A stretch of 64,000 nucleotides of DNA from the NCBI RefSeq assembly GCF_900091465.1, contig NZ_FMHV01000002.1, forward strand, positions 6,262,001 to 6,326,000. The letters are read 5' to 3'. Under the pieces are notes generated by a model, which did no database searches, had not been told where the DNA came from, and saw nothing but the letters and a program-made list of their open reading frames with translations. This DNA is from Micromonospora rhizosphaerae. GTDB lineage: Bacteria > Actinomycetota > Actinomycetes > Mycobacteriales > Micromonosporaceae. Of this stretch, positions 7,748 to 16,136 are shown piece after piece. Numbering within the stretch: the first letter of the stretch is position 1; the number at the start of each line of letters is the position of its first letter. Position numbers and translations under genes: made by a program.

Positions 7748-9500
7748 GCGGGCCGCCGCGGCGACCCGCTCCCGTCCCGGCACCTTCGCCCGGGCGTGGG
7801 CCAAGGCGGTCTCCGGGACGAGCTACCTGCCGATGACGCAGGCCCAGCTCGAAGCCCTGCTGCAGCGGCTCACCGAGCGGCTGGCCGTGGCGCTCCGGGC
7901 CGAGCCGTTCGACCTGCGCATCGGCCAGCAGGTCGGCGCGGAGCTGGTGGCGGCGCACATCGCCTCGGCCGAGGGGCTGGGCCGAACCATCGAGGTCATC
8001 CAGCTCCGGCTGGTACGTGACCTCGGGCTGGTCGCCGACGACGTCGAGGACCGGATGGCCCGACTGCTGGCGGCCGTGGCCACCGGGTACGCCCGCGCGC
8101 TGCGGGACCGGACGCTGGACGAGCAGGAGGCGATCCGCCGAGCCGCCATGACGGCGCGGAACCAGGCCGAACGGGCGCTGCGGGACAGCGAGGCGCGGTT
8201 CCGCCACCAGGCCACCCACGACCCGCTGACCGACCTGCCCAACCGCACCCTCTTCACCGAACGGCTCTCCGCCGCGATCACGGAGCCCGGCCGGGGCACC
8301 GACCGGCTCGGAGTGTGCATGCTCGACCTGGACCGGTTCAAGGTGGTCAACGACTCCCTCGGCCACCAGATCGGCGACTCGCTGCTGGTGTGCGTGGCGC
8401 AGCGGCTGCGCCGGGCCGCCGGCGAGCACCTGGTGGCCCGGCTCGGCGGGGACGAGTTCGTCATCCTGGTCGAGCGGACCGGTTGCACCGACGACGTGGT
8501 CAAGGTCGCCGAGGCGGCGCTGGCGGCGGTGAGCGAGCCGGCCGTCGTGGACGGGCACGAGCTGAGCGTGTCCGCCAGCGCCGGCATCGTCGAGCGTCAG
8601 GTCGCGGGCACCTCGCCCGGTGAACTGATGCGGGCCGCGGACAGCACGCTGCACTGGGCCAAGGCGGCCGGCGGGGCCCGATGGTCCCTCTTCGACGCCG
8701 ACCGCAACCGGCGGGAGCTGGCCCGGTACGCCCTCTCGGCGGCCATTCCAACGGCGCTGGAGCGGGGCGAGTTCTACCTGGACTACCAGCCGCTGGCCTC
8801 GCTGCGCGACGGGACGCTGCTCGGCGTGGAGGCGCTGGTCCGGTGGCGGCACCCGGAGTTCGGGGTGCTCCGGCCGGACAGCTTCATCGGGCTGGCCGAG
8901 GAGACCGAGCTGATCGTGCGGCTCGGCGGCTGGGTGCTGGCCGAGGCCTGCCGGGAGGCAGAGAGCTGGTCGGCGGGGCACGACGACGCCCCGTTCGTCA
9001 GCGTTAACCTGGCGGTCCGCCAGGTGCACCGCCCCGGCCTGGTGCAGGAGGTGCGGGACCTGCTCCGGCAGACCGGCCTGCCCCCCGAACGGCTCCAGCT
9101 GGAGATCACCGAGAGCACCCTGATGCGCACCGCCGAGGAGCCGGTACGGGCGCTGCGGGTGCTCGCCGACCTCGGGGTCCGGATCGCCATCGACGACTTC
9201 GGCACCGGCTACTGCAACCTGGCGTACCTGCGGGATCTGCCGGTGACCGAGCTGAAGGTGGCCGGTGAGTTCGTGGCCGGGCTGCGCGCCCCGGCGACCG
9301 ACTCGGCCAGCCGCACCGACGAGCGGATCCTCGCCTCGCTGGTGTCGCTGGCCCACGCCCTGGACCTGACCGTCACCGCCGAGGGCGTGGAGACGGCCGA
9401 CCAGGCCGAGCGGCTGCGGGCGATCGGCTGCGACGCCGGCCAGGGCTGGCACTTCGGCCGCCCGGCCCCCGCCGACCAGATCCTGGCCCGCCTGTCCTGA
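7740..9500 (+). CDS. bifunctional diguanylate cyclase/phosphodiesterase (GGDEF-EAL)
   Basis: A 586-aa cytosolic protein for cyclic di-GMP turnover. The N-terminal 165 residues form a helical region ending in a coiled-coil linker (DSEARFRHQATHDPLTDLPN). The GGDEF domain has an intact RLGGDEFVIL near residue 236, so synthesis is possible. The EAL domain has GVEALVRW near 363, LEITES, and DDFGTGY, so phosphodiesterase activity is also possible. No membrane segment is seen. GTG 7740 overlaps the methyltransferase end. The coupling of a DUF574 methyltransferase to c-di-GMP turnover is the notable feature. Net activity direction cannot be told from sequence. Confidence 0.9.
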   Translation: MGERAAAATRSRPGTFARAWAKAVSGTSYLPMTQAQLEALLQRLTERLAVALRAEPFDLRIGQQVGAELVAAHIASAEGLGRTIEVIQLRLVRDLGLVADDVEDRMARLLAAVATGYARALRDRTLDEQEAIRRAAMTARNQAERALRDSEARFRHQATHDPLTDLPNRTLFTERLSAAITEPGRGTDRLGVCMLDLDRFKVVNDSLGHQIGDSLLVCVAQRLRRAAGEHLVARLGGDEFVILVERTGCTDDVVKVAEAALAAVSEPAVVDGHELSVSASAGIVERQVAGTSPGELMRAADSTLHWAKAAGGARWSLFDADRNRRELARYALSAAIPTALERGEFYLDYQPLASLRDGTLLGVEALVRWRHPEFGVLRPDSFIGLAEETELIVRLGGWVLAEACREAESWSAGHDDAPFVSVNLAVRQVHRPGLVQEVRDLLRQTGLPPERLQLEITESTLMRTAEEPVRALRVLADLGVRIAIDDFGTGYCNLAYLRDLPVTELKVAGEFVAGLRAPATDSASRTDERILASLVSLAHALDLTVTAEGVETADQAERLRAIGCDAGQGWHFGRPAPADQILARLS

Positions 9501-9852
9501 GCTGGCCCGCCCCGCGATCCACGCGGCGCGACGGGCACGGCCGGGTCGCCTCGCTCCGCTCCGCGGCGGAGCCAGGCACGGGCTCTGGTCTCCTTTGGAG
9601 CTGCCCGCACGGACGGGGCGCCGCCTCGACGGCGTCCGCGACACGTGAATTGGGCGACGGCCCCGATGGGGCGGTAGCGCAGACGGGGCAGCTCCAAGAG
9701 GAGCGATGGACAAGTACGCGGCCGGCTGCCCGGTCGGAGCTGGGTGACGGCGACTGCGGCTCGGCCCGGGCGGCGAGCCTCGTGGCGTCGCGCCTCAGCC
9801 GTCAAGCCTCGTGGCGTCGCGCCTCAGCCGTCAAGCCTCGTGGCGTCGCGCC
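9501..9852. other. gene-free stretch with structured repeats
   Basis: A 352-base non-coding region between convergent genes (GGDEF-EAL on plus, pimB on minus). It holds an inverted repeat (9590-9703) and a 29-bp tandem repeat (9777-9859), listed separately. I see no convincing short gene: the reading frames here lack ribosome sites and family-like sequence. Confidence 0.7.
9590..9703. repeat. long imperfect inverted repeat, possible structured RNA or small mobile-element relic
   Basis: CTCCTTTGGAGCTGCCC (9590-9606) is matched by GGGCAGCTCCAAGAGGAG (9686-9703), identical over 17 bases apart from one inserted base. Each arm also folds on itself (CTCC-TTT-GGAG; CTCC-AAGA-GGAG). Between the arms are two further small hairpins: CGGACG...CGTCCG and GCCCC-GAT-GGGGC. 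The arrangement is a cloverleaf of about 114 nt. It does not match a riboswitch I know. It could be a transcribed RNA, a convergent terminator, or a MITE-like relic. Confidence 0.45.
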
Positions 9853-9859
9853 TCAGCCG
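9777..9859. repeat. 29-bp tandem repeat, 2.9 copies, running into the end of pimB
   Basis: The unit GCCTCGTGGCGTCGCGCCTC AGCCGTCAA is present exactly at 9777-9805 and 9806-9834, with a third copy (9835-9859) that contains the stop codon and last codon of the minus-strand pimB gene. Copies 1 and 2 therefore carry duplicated pimB 3' end sequence, consistent with slippage or unequal exchange. Confidence 0.85.
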
Positions 9860-10977
9860 GCGAGCAGGTCCGCCATCCGCTGCGCCTGGGTCTCCCAGCG
9901 CCACTCCTTCTCCACCCAGGCCCGGCCCGCCGCGCCGACCTGCCTGGCGAGGTCCCGGTCGGCGAGCAGCGTGGCCACCCGGTCGGCGAGCTGGGCGACG
10001 TCCCGGCCTCGGACCACGTAGCCGGTCTCCCCCTCCCGGACCGCGTCCGGCGCCCCGCCGGAGTCGCCGGCCACCACCGGCAGCCCCGTCGCGCTGGCCT
10101 CCAGGTAGACGATCCCCAGCCCCTCGACGTCCAGGCCCCGGTTGCGGGTGCGGCACGGCATCGCGTACACGTCGCCGGCCGCGTAGTGCGCCGGCAGCTC
10201 GGCCGACGGCACGGAGCCGGTGAAGACCACGTCCCGCTCCACCCCCGTCTGGCGGGCCAGCTTCTCCAGGTACGTCCGGTAGGGGCCCCCGCCGACGATC
10301 AGCAGCGCGGCGTCCGGCACCCGACGGCGAATCTGCGGCATCGCCCGGATGAGCATGTCCTGCCCCTTGCGCGGCACCAGGCGGGACACGCAGACCACCA
10401 CCGGCCGGTCGGTCAGGCCGAGCCGGATCCGCACCGGCTCCCCGTCCACCGACGGGTGGTAGGTGTCCACGTCCACCCCCGGTGCCAACCGGCGCAGCTC
10501 GGTCACCCCGTCCAGCACCCGCGCCAGCCGTACCCGGGTGTACTCCCCGAGGTAGGTGGTGACGTCCACGCCCCGGCCGATGCGCCGCAGCGCGGTCCGG
10601 GCGCCGGGCAGCGCGGCCCAGCCGACCTCGTGCCCGTGGGTCAGGGCCACCGCGCGCCGGATCCCGGCCCGGCGGCGCAGGCCCGCGGCGAGCAGCCCCA
10701 GCGGGGCCGCCGCGCCGAACCAGACCGTGTCGCAGTCGTACGCGCGGGCCAGCCGCGCCGCCCGCCGGGCGATCAGCGGGGTGGGCAGCAGCACCCGGGT
10801 GCGCTCCCGGATCACCTCGAAGGGCTGGTCGGCGTCAAACTTGGCGGCCCCCCGCCAGCTCGACGCGTAGACCACCAGCGAGCCGGAGGGCTGGCGCACC
10901 GCGAGGTTGTGCACGAAGGACTGGATGCCACCGGGGCGGGGCGGGAAGTCGTTGGTGATCAGCAACGTCCGGCTCAT
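9853..10977 (-). CDS. pimB: GDP-mannose-dependent phosphatidylinositol monomannoside mannosyltransferase, PimB'-like
   Basis: A 374-aa GT-B glycosyltransferase of family 4. N-terminal LLITNDFPPRPGGIQSFVHNL, central LTHGHEVGWAALPGAR, CVSRLVPRKGQDMLIRAMP, and the C-terminal donor motif GLDVEGLGIVYLEASATGLP (E-x7-E region) closely follow the PimB' protein of Corynebacterium as I recall it. That enzyme adds the second mannose to phosphatidylinositol monomannoside on the cytosolic membrane face. The M. tuberculosis equivalent is Rv2188c, in the same order beside fadD15. ATG 10977 directly follows the TAG of the protease gene with no gap, indicating coupling. Acceptor specificity is inferred from orthology. 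Confidence 0.85.
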   Translation of the reverse strand: MSRTLLITNDFPPRPGGIQSFVHNLAVRQPSGSLVVYASSWRGAAKFDADQPFEVIRERTRVLLPTPLIARRAARLARAYDCDTVWFGAAAPLGLLAAGLRRRAGIRRAVALTHGHEVGWAALPGARTALRRIGRGVDVTTYLGEYTRVRLARVLDGVTELRRLAPGVDVDTYHPSVDGEPVRIRLGLTDRPVVVCVSRLVPRKGQDMLIRAMPQIRRRVPDAALLIVGGGPYRTYLEKLARQTGVERDVVFTGSVPSAELPAHYAAGDVYAMPCRTRNRGLDVEGLGIVYLEASATGLPVVAGDSGGAPDAVREGETGYVVRGRDVAQLADRVATLLADRDLARQVGAAGRAWVEKEWRWETQAQRMADLLAG

Positions 10978-12240
10978 CTACCGATCTCCCCTGACGTAGG
11001 CGCGGGCGGCGGCCATCCGCTCCACGGTGGACGGGTGGGACGCCGACCAGAGGCGTTCCCAGCGGGGCGGGTCAGGGTCGGCCAGGTTGACCCCGGCCAG
11101 GCGGCGCTGCATCGCCTCGAAGGTTTCCGGATCGCCGGTCAACGCGAGCGCGTGCGCGTCGGCCCGGGCCTCCACCCGCCGGGAGACCAGCGCCTGCACC
11201 GGCGTGGCGGCCAGCCCGACGACCGTGATCAGGGCGATCAGCAACGGGAACGCGCGCGGTTCGGCGACGGAGTCGACCCCGGCCAGCCGGAGCAGTGGCG
11301 TCCAGGAGCCGATCAGGTAGAGCGCGATCACCGCGGCGGCGGCGCCGAGTGCCCCGGTCAGCGTGCCGACCCAGACGTCCCGGTCCTTGGCGTGGCCGAG
11401 CTCGTGCGCCACCACGCTGGTCACCTCGGCCGGGGTGGCCTCGTGCAGCAGGGTGTCGTAGACGACCACCCGCCGGGTCGGTCCCAGCCCGGAGACGTAA
11501 GCGTTGACCGCCCGGGTACGCCGGGACGCGTCGGCGACCAGCACGTCCCGCACCGGCACCCCGTCCCGGGCGGCCAGGCTGATCAGCTCCGTGCGCAGCG
11601 GGCCCTGCTCCATCGGGGTGAACCGGTTGAAGACCGGCTCCACCAGCACCGGCAGCACGAACGACAGCAGCACCACCAGCCCCGCCGCGCCGGCCGCGCC
11701 GAACGCCCACCACCAGCGCGGGGCGAGCCGGACGACGGTGTAGAAGCCGAGCAGGGCGAGCGCGCCGATGACCGCGCTGACCGCGTACGACTTGAGCAGG
11801 TCCACCGCCCAACCACCCCAGCCCTGGGTGCTCAGCCCGTACCGGGTGAGCACGGTGTGGCGCCAGGCGGCGAACGGCAGGGTGAGCAGGTCGGCGACGA
11901 GCATCACGGCCAACCCGCCGAGCACCGCCTGGGCGGCCCAGTGGCCGCCGAGGGGCCGGCCGACCAGCTCCACCAGGCGGCTGCCGAGCGGGGTCAGCCC
12001 GAGGGCGAGGGCCACCAGCAGCCCGACCACCAGCGCGGTGTATCCGGCGGGGCGCAGCGCGGCGTGGAAGGCCCGGCCCCGGGCCACCTGGTCGACCGGG
12101 AGGTCCCGCAGCGCGGCGAGCTGGTCGGCGCGCGGCGCCGGAGGGCGGTGCCACGGGATCAGCAGGGCGCTGGCGACGACCAGCGTCACGACCAGCCCGG
12201 CCAGGGTCAGCACCGCCCAGCCACGCGGGCTCACCGCCAC
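10978..12240 (-). CDS. M48-family membrane metalloprotease (Ste24/CAAX protease-like)
   Basis: A 420-aa integral membrane zinc protease. At least five hydrophobic helices are visible (about 10-30, 67-87, 105-120, 150-172, 178-200), with two more after the active site (about 290-310 and 330-350). The catalytic motif VAHELGHAKD is at residues 278-287, and the third zinc ligand Glu lies in SRRVEARADAHALALTG near 360. The length fits Ste24-type proteases. Bacterial members act in membrane-protein quality control; CAAX processing should not be assumed. GTG 12240 has no strong ribosome site; the next in-frame GTG is two codons on. It is translationally adjacent to pimB. Confidence 0.88.
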   Translation of the reverse strand: MAVSPRGWAVLTLAGLVVTLVVASALLIPWHRPPAPRADQLAALRDLPVDQVARGRAFHAALRPAGYTALVVGLLVALALGLTPLGSRLVELVGRPLGGHWAAQAVLGGLAVMLVADLLTLPFAAWRHTVLTRYGLSTQGWGGWAVDLLKSYAVSAVIGALALLGFYTVVRLAPRWWWAFGAAGAAGLVVLLSFVLPVLVEPVFNRFTPMEQGPLRTELISLAARDGVPVRDVLVADASRRTRAVNAYVSGLGPTRRVVVYDTLLHEATPAEVTSVVAHELGHAKDRDVWVGTLTGALGAAAAVIALYLIGSWTPLLRLAGVDSVAEPRAFPLLIALITVVGLAATPVQALVSRRVEARADAHALALTGDPETFEAMQRRLAGVNLADPDPPRWERLWSASHPSTVERMAAARAYVRGDR

Positions 12241-12343
12241 ACCCCGCCGCGCCGTACCCGCCTCATGCCGCCGCTCCTCCCGCCGTGACCGCTCATCCTA
12301 TTTGCCCGGCACGGGCGCCGCGGCCGGGGTGCCGACGCCGCGG

Positions 12344-12559
12344 TCAGGCGGCGTGGCGACGGCGGGCGGAGCGTGGCCCGACCGGCGGTGCCGGCGGCAG
12401 CACCTCCACCTCGAAGCCGGCCCGGGCGAACACCTCGATCGCCCGGTGCTCGGCGGCGTCGAGGCCGGCCGCCGGCGAGCCGGTGTCGAGCAGCGCGGTC
12501 ACCAGGCAGCCGGAACAGCCCGCGCCCCGGATCCCGCACCTGTCGCAGTCGATGAGCAT
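12344..12559 (-). CDS. small cysteine-rich conserved actinobacterial protein
   Basis: A 71-aa protein with an N-terminal cysteine cluster: CDRCGIRGAGCSGC (C-x2-C-x6-C-x2-C), a likely zinc or Fe-S site. Then comes a short helix (LVTALLDTG), another helix (EHRAIEVFARAG) and a Pro/Arg-rich tail. ATG 12559 is chosen because a consensus AGGAGG is 6 nt upstream; a longer reading to 12580 would place the site inside the gene. I recall similar small proteins in other actinomycetes, none characterised. It lies between the protease and the NYN-domain gene on the same strand. Confidence 0.75.
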   Translation of the reverse strand: MLIDCDRCGIRGAGCSGCLVTALLDTGSPAAGLDAAEHRAIEVFARAGFEVEVLPPAPPVGPRSARRRHAA

Positions 12560-12700
12560 GAACGCCTCCTGATGCGTCACGGCGGCGGGCGCGACGCGGT
12601 CGTCGTCGCCCGACCACCGTCGGTCACATCGACGCTAGTGCAACGGTGTGACAGAAACGGACAACGAGGTCGCAGCCGCCCCGAATCCGATCAAGAGGCG

Positions 12701-14122
12701 TCAGGAGCGGGCCAGCCGGCGCAGCAGCGAGTCGGCGCCGAGCGGGTACGCGCCGTGTCGGCGTACCCCGTCGGCGACCTCCCGGTCGGAGGAGACCACG
12801 ACCACCGGGCGGCCCGGGGGCTCGGCGCGGACCAGCCGGCGGATCAGCTCGTCCGCCGTCTCCCCCTTGTGGGAGAAGAGGACGCGCACCCCGCGCGGGG
12901 TCGGCGGCAGCCCGTGCATCCGCTCGGCACCGTCGAAGACCACGGTGACCTCGTCGCCGGTCTGCGCGGCGATCCCGCCCAGCCCGGTGATCAGCCGCTT
13001 GCGTTGCTGCTCCAGGGACATCTCGCCGAAGCCGCGCTTGGTCACGTTGTAGCCGTCGACCACCAGATGCGCCTTCGGCAGCGCGAGGAGCTGGTCGAGC
13101 CGGGCCGGGTCGTCGGTGTCCCGGGCGCGCGCGGCCGCACCGGCGGGGGTGACCGCCGACCGGTCGGCGAAGGCGTCCGCCACGAAGTCGGCCGGCAGCT
13201 TCTCCACCGGGTCGAGCGCCAACTCCCGGCGCAGCCCCACGGCGGCCTGCCCGATCGTCTCCAGCAGCAGCCACAGCTTCGCGTCGTCGACGGAGCGGGC
13301 CTCCTTGGCGCTGGCCCGGGCCACCCCGGCCGCCGCCTCCGCCTCAGCCAGCCGGGCCCGGGCCCGGCGCAGCTCGGCCTCGCTGTCGGCGGCCACCCGG
13401 GCGGCCCGGCCGCGCTCGGTGGCGAGCAGTTCGTTGGCCCGCCGCTCGCGGGCCTGGGTCTCGCGCAGCGTACGGCTCAGCTGCCGGGTCTCCTCGCGCA
13501 GCTGGCCCAGCTCCTCCCGGACCCGGGCCAGCTCGTCGCGGAGCTTCTCCGCCTCGACCCGGGCCACCGCCCGGTCGTGCTCCGCCCTGGTGGCCCGCTG
13601 CTCGGCCTCGCGGACCAGCTCGGCCACCACCGCGCTGTCCGCCTCGGCCCGCACCGCGGCGCCGCTGGCCTCGATCAGCTCCCGCCAGCCGCGCGGCCGG
13701 GCCAGGTAGGCCAGCGCGGCCACCTCGACCGGGTCGGCGGCGGCCGGGGCGGTCCCCTCGACGACGGCCCCGCCGAGGTCGCCGGCATCGGCCAGCACCC
13801 GCGCGGTGACCCGCTGCCGGAACAGCGGGTCGGCGGTGAGCTGGGCGGCGATCGCCGGGGCGCCGAGCCGGGCGCGCCGGTTGGGGGCGAACTTGGCCAC
13901 CCGGCGCAGCGGGACCGGCACCTCGTCGGCGGGCAGACCGGGCAGCACCGCGGCGGTCAGCGCCACGATCCGCTGCCGGACCGGCTCGGGCAGCGTGGGC
14001 TCCGGCTCGGGCACGGCCGGCTCCTGGGCGGACCGGGGGTCGTCGGCGTCCCCACCGGCGTGCGCGGCGGCCACCGACTCCTCCTCGGGGAGGTGGTCGT
14101 CGTACGGCTCGGTGAGGGGCAT
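12701..14122 (-). CDS. NYN-domain RNA-binding/nuclease-like protein
   Basis: A 473-aa protein. Residues 1-50 are acidic and disordered, 50-180 are helical, and about 180-290 form a long Arg/Glu-rich coiled coil (REAEQRATRAEHDRAVARVE and following). The C-terminal 150 residues are a NYN/YacP-like PIN-related domain: HLVVDGYNVTKRGFGEM, EVTVVFDGAERM, VRVLFSHKGETADELIRRLV and VVVVSSDREVADGVRRHGA, keeping the acidic residues expected for metal-dependent RNA cleavage. Substrate is unknown. ATG 14122 has a -10-like GAGACT 6 nt upstream, so it may be leaderless, and it is divergent from the DEDD exonuclease gene. Confidence 0.85.
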   Translation of the reverse strand: MPLTEPYDDHLPEEESVAAAHAGGDADDPRSAQEPAVPEPEPTLPEPVRQRIVALTAAVLPGLPADEVPVPLRRVAKFAPNRRARLGAPAIAAQLTADPLFRQRVTARVLADAGDLGGAVVEGTAPAAADPVEVAALAYLARPRGWRELIEASGAAVRAEADSAVVAELVREAEQRATRAEHDRAVARVEAEKLRDELARVREELGQLREETRQLSRTLRETQARERRANELLATERGRAARVAADSEAELRRARARLAEAEAAAGVARASAKEARSVDDAKLWLLLETIGQAAVGLRRELALDPVEKLPADFVADAFADRSAVTPAGAAARARDTDDPARLDQLLALPKAHLVVDGYNVTKRGFGEMSLEQQRKRLITGLGGIAAQTGDEVTVVFDGAERMHGLPPTPRGVRVLFSHKGETADELIRRLVRAEPPGRPVVVVSSDREVADGVRRHGAYPLGADSLLRRLARS

Positions 14123-14237
14123 GTGGCAAGTCTCCCACCGCGTGCGGGCCCACCGCCCGGTGAGTGAGCCGATCTCTCATCGTAGGGCCGGTGGTGACGG
14201 CTGGGACCGCTGGGGCGGGAGTGTCGGACCCCGACGC

Positions 14238-14243
14238 TAGCGT
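14238..14243 (+). promoter_or_regulatory. -10 hexamer TAGCGT, decides the DEDD exonuclease start
   Basis: TAGCGT ends 7 nt before GTG 14251. This favours the internal GTG over GTG 14221 and over the longest reading. Confidence 0.5.
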
Positions 14244-14250
14244 GCCGCGC

Positions 14251-16008
14251 GTGGCACGAGCGGAGTACGTCCAGGAGGCGCTGGCCGGTCTGGACCCGGC
14301 GGCGGGCGCGGGCGTGGACCCCGCGCTGCCGCTGTACGCGACCACCTTCGTGGTGGTCGACCTGGAGACCACCGGCGGCGCACCGGACGGCGGCGGGATC
14401 ACCGAGATCGGCGCGGTGAAGGTGCGCGGCGGTGAGCAGCTGGGGGTGCTCGCCACCCTGGTCAACCCGGGCGTGCCCATCCCACCGTTCATCACCGTGC
14501 TCACTGGCATCACCCAGGCCATGCTGATCCCGGCTCCGCCGATCGAGCAGGTGCTGCCGAGCTTCCTGGAGTTCATCTCCGACGCCGTGCTCGTCGCCCA
14601 CAACGCCCCCTACGACGTCGGCTTCCTCAAGGCCGCCTGCGCCAAGCACGGCTACCGCTGGCCCAACCCCCGGGTGCTGGACACTGCGGCGCTGGCCCGC
14701 CGGGTGCTCACCCGCGACGAGGTGCCCAATCGCAAGCTCGGCACCCTGGCCGCCTACTTCCGCACCGCCACCCAGCCGACCCACCGCGCGCTCGACGACG
14801 CCAAGGCGACCGTCGACGTGCTGCACGGGCTGATCGCCCGGCTGGGCGGGCACCGGGTGGAGACCGTGGGCGACGCGATCGAGTTCGCCCGGGCGGTCAC
14901 CCCCGTCCAGCGCCGCAAGCGGCACCTGGCCGAGGGGCTGCCGAAGGCGCCGGGGGTCTACATCTTCCGGGCCGCCGACGATCGGCCGCTCTACGTCGGC
15001 ACCTCCGGCGACATCGCCACCCGGGTGCGCAGCTACTTCACGGCTGGGGAGAAGCGGGCCCGGATCTCCGAGATGCTCGCCGCCGCGGAGCGGGTGGAGG
15101 CGGTCGAGTGCGCCCACTCGTTGGAGGCGGAGGTCCGCGAGCTGCGCCTGATCGCCGCGCACGCCCCGCCGTACAACCGCCGTTCCAAGTACCCGGAGCG
15201 GGTGGTCTGGCTCAAGCTCACCGACGAGACGTACCCCCGGCTGTCGGTGGTGCGCAGCCTCGCCGCCGGCGACCAGGCCTACCTCGGGCCGTTCAGCTCC
15301 CGCCGGGCCGCCGAGCTGGCCGCGGCGGGGTTCCACGACGCGGTGCCGCTGCGCCAGTGCACCCACCGGCTCTCGCTGCGCACGGTCATGCCGGCCTGCG
15401 CGCTGGCCGAGCTCGGTCGCTGCCCGGCGCCCTGCGAGCACCGGATCACCCCGGAGGAGTACGACCACCGCGCCGCCGCGCCGTTCCGCACCGCGACCAC
15501 CAGCGACCCGCAGGTGGTGGTGGACGCGCTGCTGACCCGGATCGAGGTGCTCTCCCGCGACCAGCGCTACGAGGAGGCGGCGGTGGTGCGGTCCCGGCTC
15601 GCCGCGGTGCTCCGCGCCACGGTCCGGATGCAGCGGCTGGCCGGGCTGACCCGGATCGCCGAGCTGGCCGCCGCCCGGCGGGCCCCGCACGGCGGCTGGG
15701 AGCTGGCCCTGGTCCGACACGGCCGGCTGGCCGGCGCCGGGGTCTCGCCGCCCGACGTCCATCCGCGACGGACGCTGGAGACGATCCGGGCGACCGCCGA
15801 GACCGTGCTGCCCGGCCACGGCCCGGTCCCCCGGGCCTCCGCCGAGGAGTCCGAGCGCATCCTGTCCTGGTTGGAGCGCCGGGAGACCCGGCTGGTGGAG
15901 GCCTCCTCCGGCTGGGCCTCGCCGGTCACCGGCGCGGGCCGGTTCCGCGACCTGTTGACCAAGGCGGAGAACGCCGCGTCCCACCCATTCTCGACCGAAC
16001 GCTCATGA
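14251..16008 (+). CDS. DEDDh exonuclease fused to GIY-YIG/UvrC-like domain
   Basis: A 585-aa DNA-processing protein. Residues about 30-200 are a DnaQ-like 3'-5' exonuclease: VVDLETTG (DxE), VAHNAPYDVGFLKAAC, and HRALDDAKAT (H-x4-D). Residues 230-310 are a GIY-YIG nuclease domain like that of UvrC/Cho (GVYIFRAADDRPLYVGTS, VRSYFT, PPYNRRSKYPERVVW). The rest resembles the middle of UvrC, including a cysteine group (QCTHRL, CALAELGRCPAPCEH) and an EEAAVVRSRL helix like the UvrB-binding segment. The M. tuberculosis counterpart is Rv2191. A role in excision repair is inferred. Confidence 0.88.
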   Translation: MARAEYVQEALAGLDPAAGAGVDPALPLYATTFVVVDLETTGGAPDGGGITEIGAVKVRGGEQLGVLATLVNPGVPIPPFITVLTGITQAMLIPAPPIEQVLPSFLEFISDAVLVAHNAPYDVGFLKAACAKHGYRWPNPRVLDTAALARRVLTRDEVPNRKLGTLAAYFRTATQPTHRALDDAKATVDVLHGLIARLGGHRVETVGDAIEFARAVTPVQRRKRHLAEGLPKAPGVYIFRAADDRPLYVGTSGDIATRVRSYFTAGEKRARISEMLAAAERVEAVECAHSLEAEVRELRLIAAHAPPYNRRSKYPERVVWLKLTDETYPRLSVVRSLAAGDQAYLGPFSSRRAAELAAAGFHDAVPLRQCTHRLSLRTVMPACALAELGRCPAPCEHRITPEEYDHRAAAPFRTATTSDPQVVVDALLTRIEVLSRDQRYEEAAVVRSRLAAVLRATVRMQRLAGLTRIAELAAARRAPHGGWELALVRHGRLAGAGVSPPDVHPRRTLETIRATAETVLPGHGPVPRASAEESERILSWLERRETRLVEASSGWASPVTGAGRFRDLLTKAENAASHPFSTERS

Positions 16009-16136
16009 CCATGTGACCGATCGGACTACGTCTACTCCCTTAGGCTGTTAACGGAGTGCAGTCCTGCCCGTTTCGCGGGCCTGCTCCCGATCGCCGGGGA
16101 GGGCGACCGAGGGGCCGGGGTGAGGAGGTGTCCCAG

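Noticed and set aside
9590..9859. CRISPR array or insertion sequence in the 9.6-kb intergenic region
   Set aside because: The tandem repeats have no unique spacers, and no transposase fragment or target-site duplication is seen.
9650..10021. Short plus-strand open frames across the intergenic repeats and pimB
   Set aside because: Composition is Arg/Ala/Ser-rich with no ribosome site, and the frames mostly run antisense to pimB.
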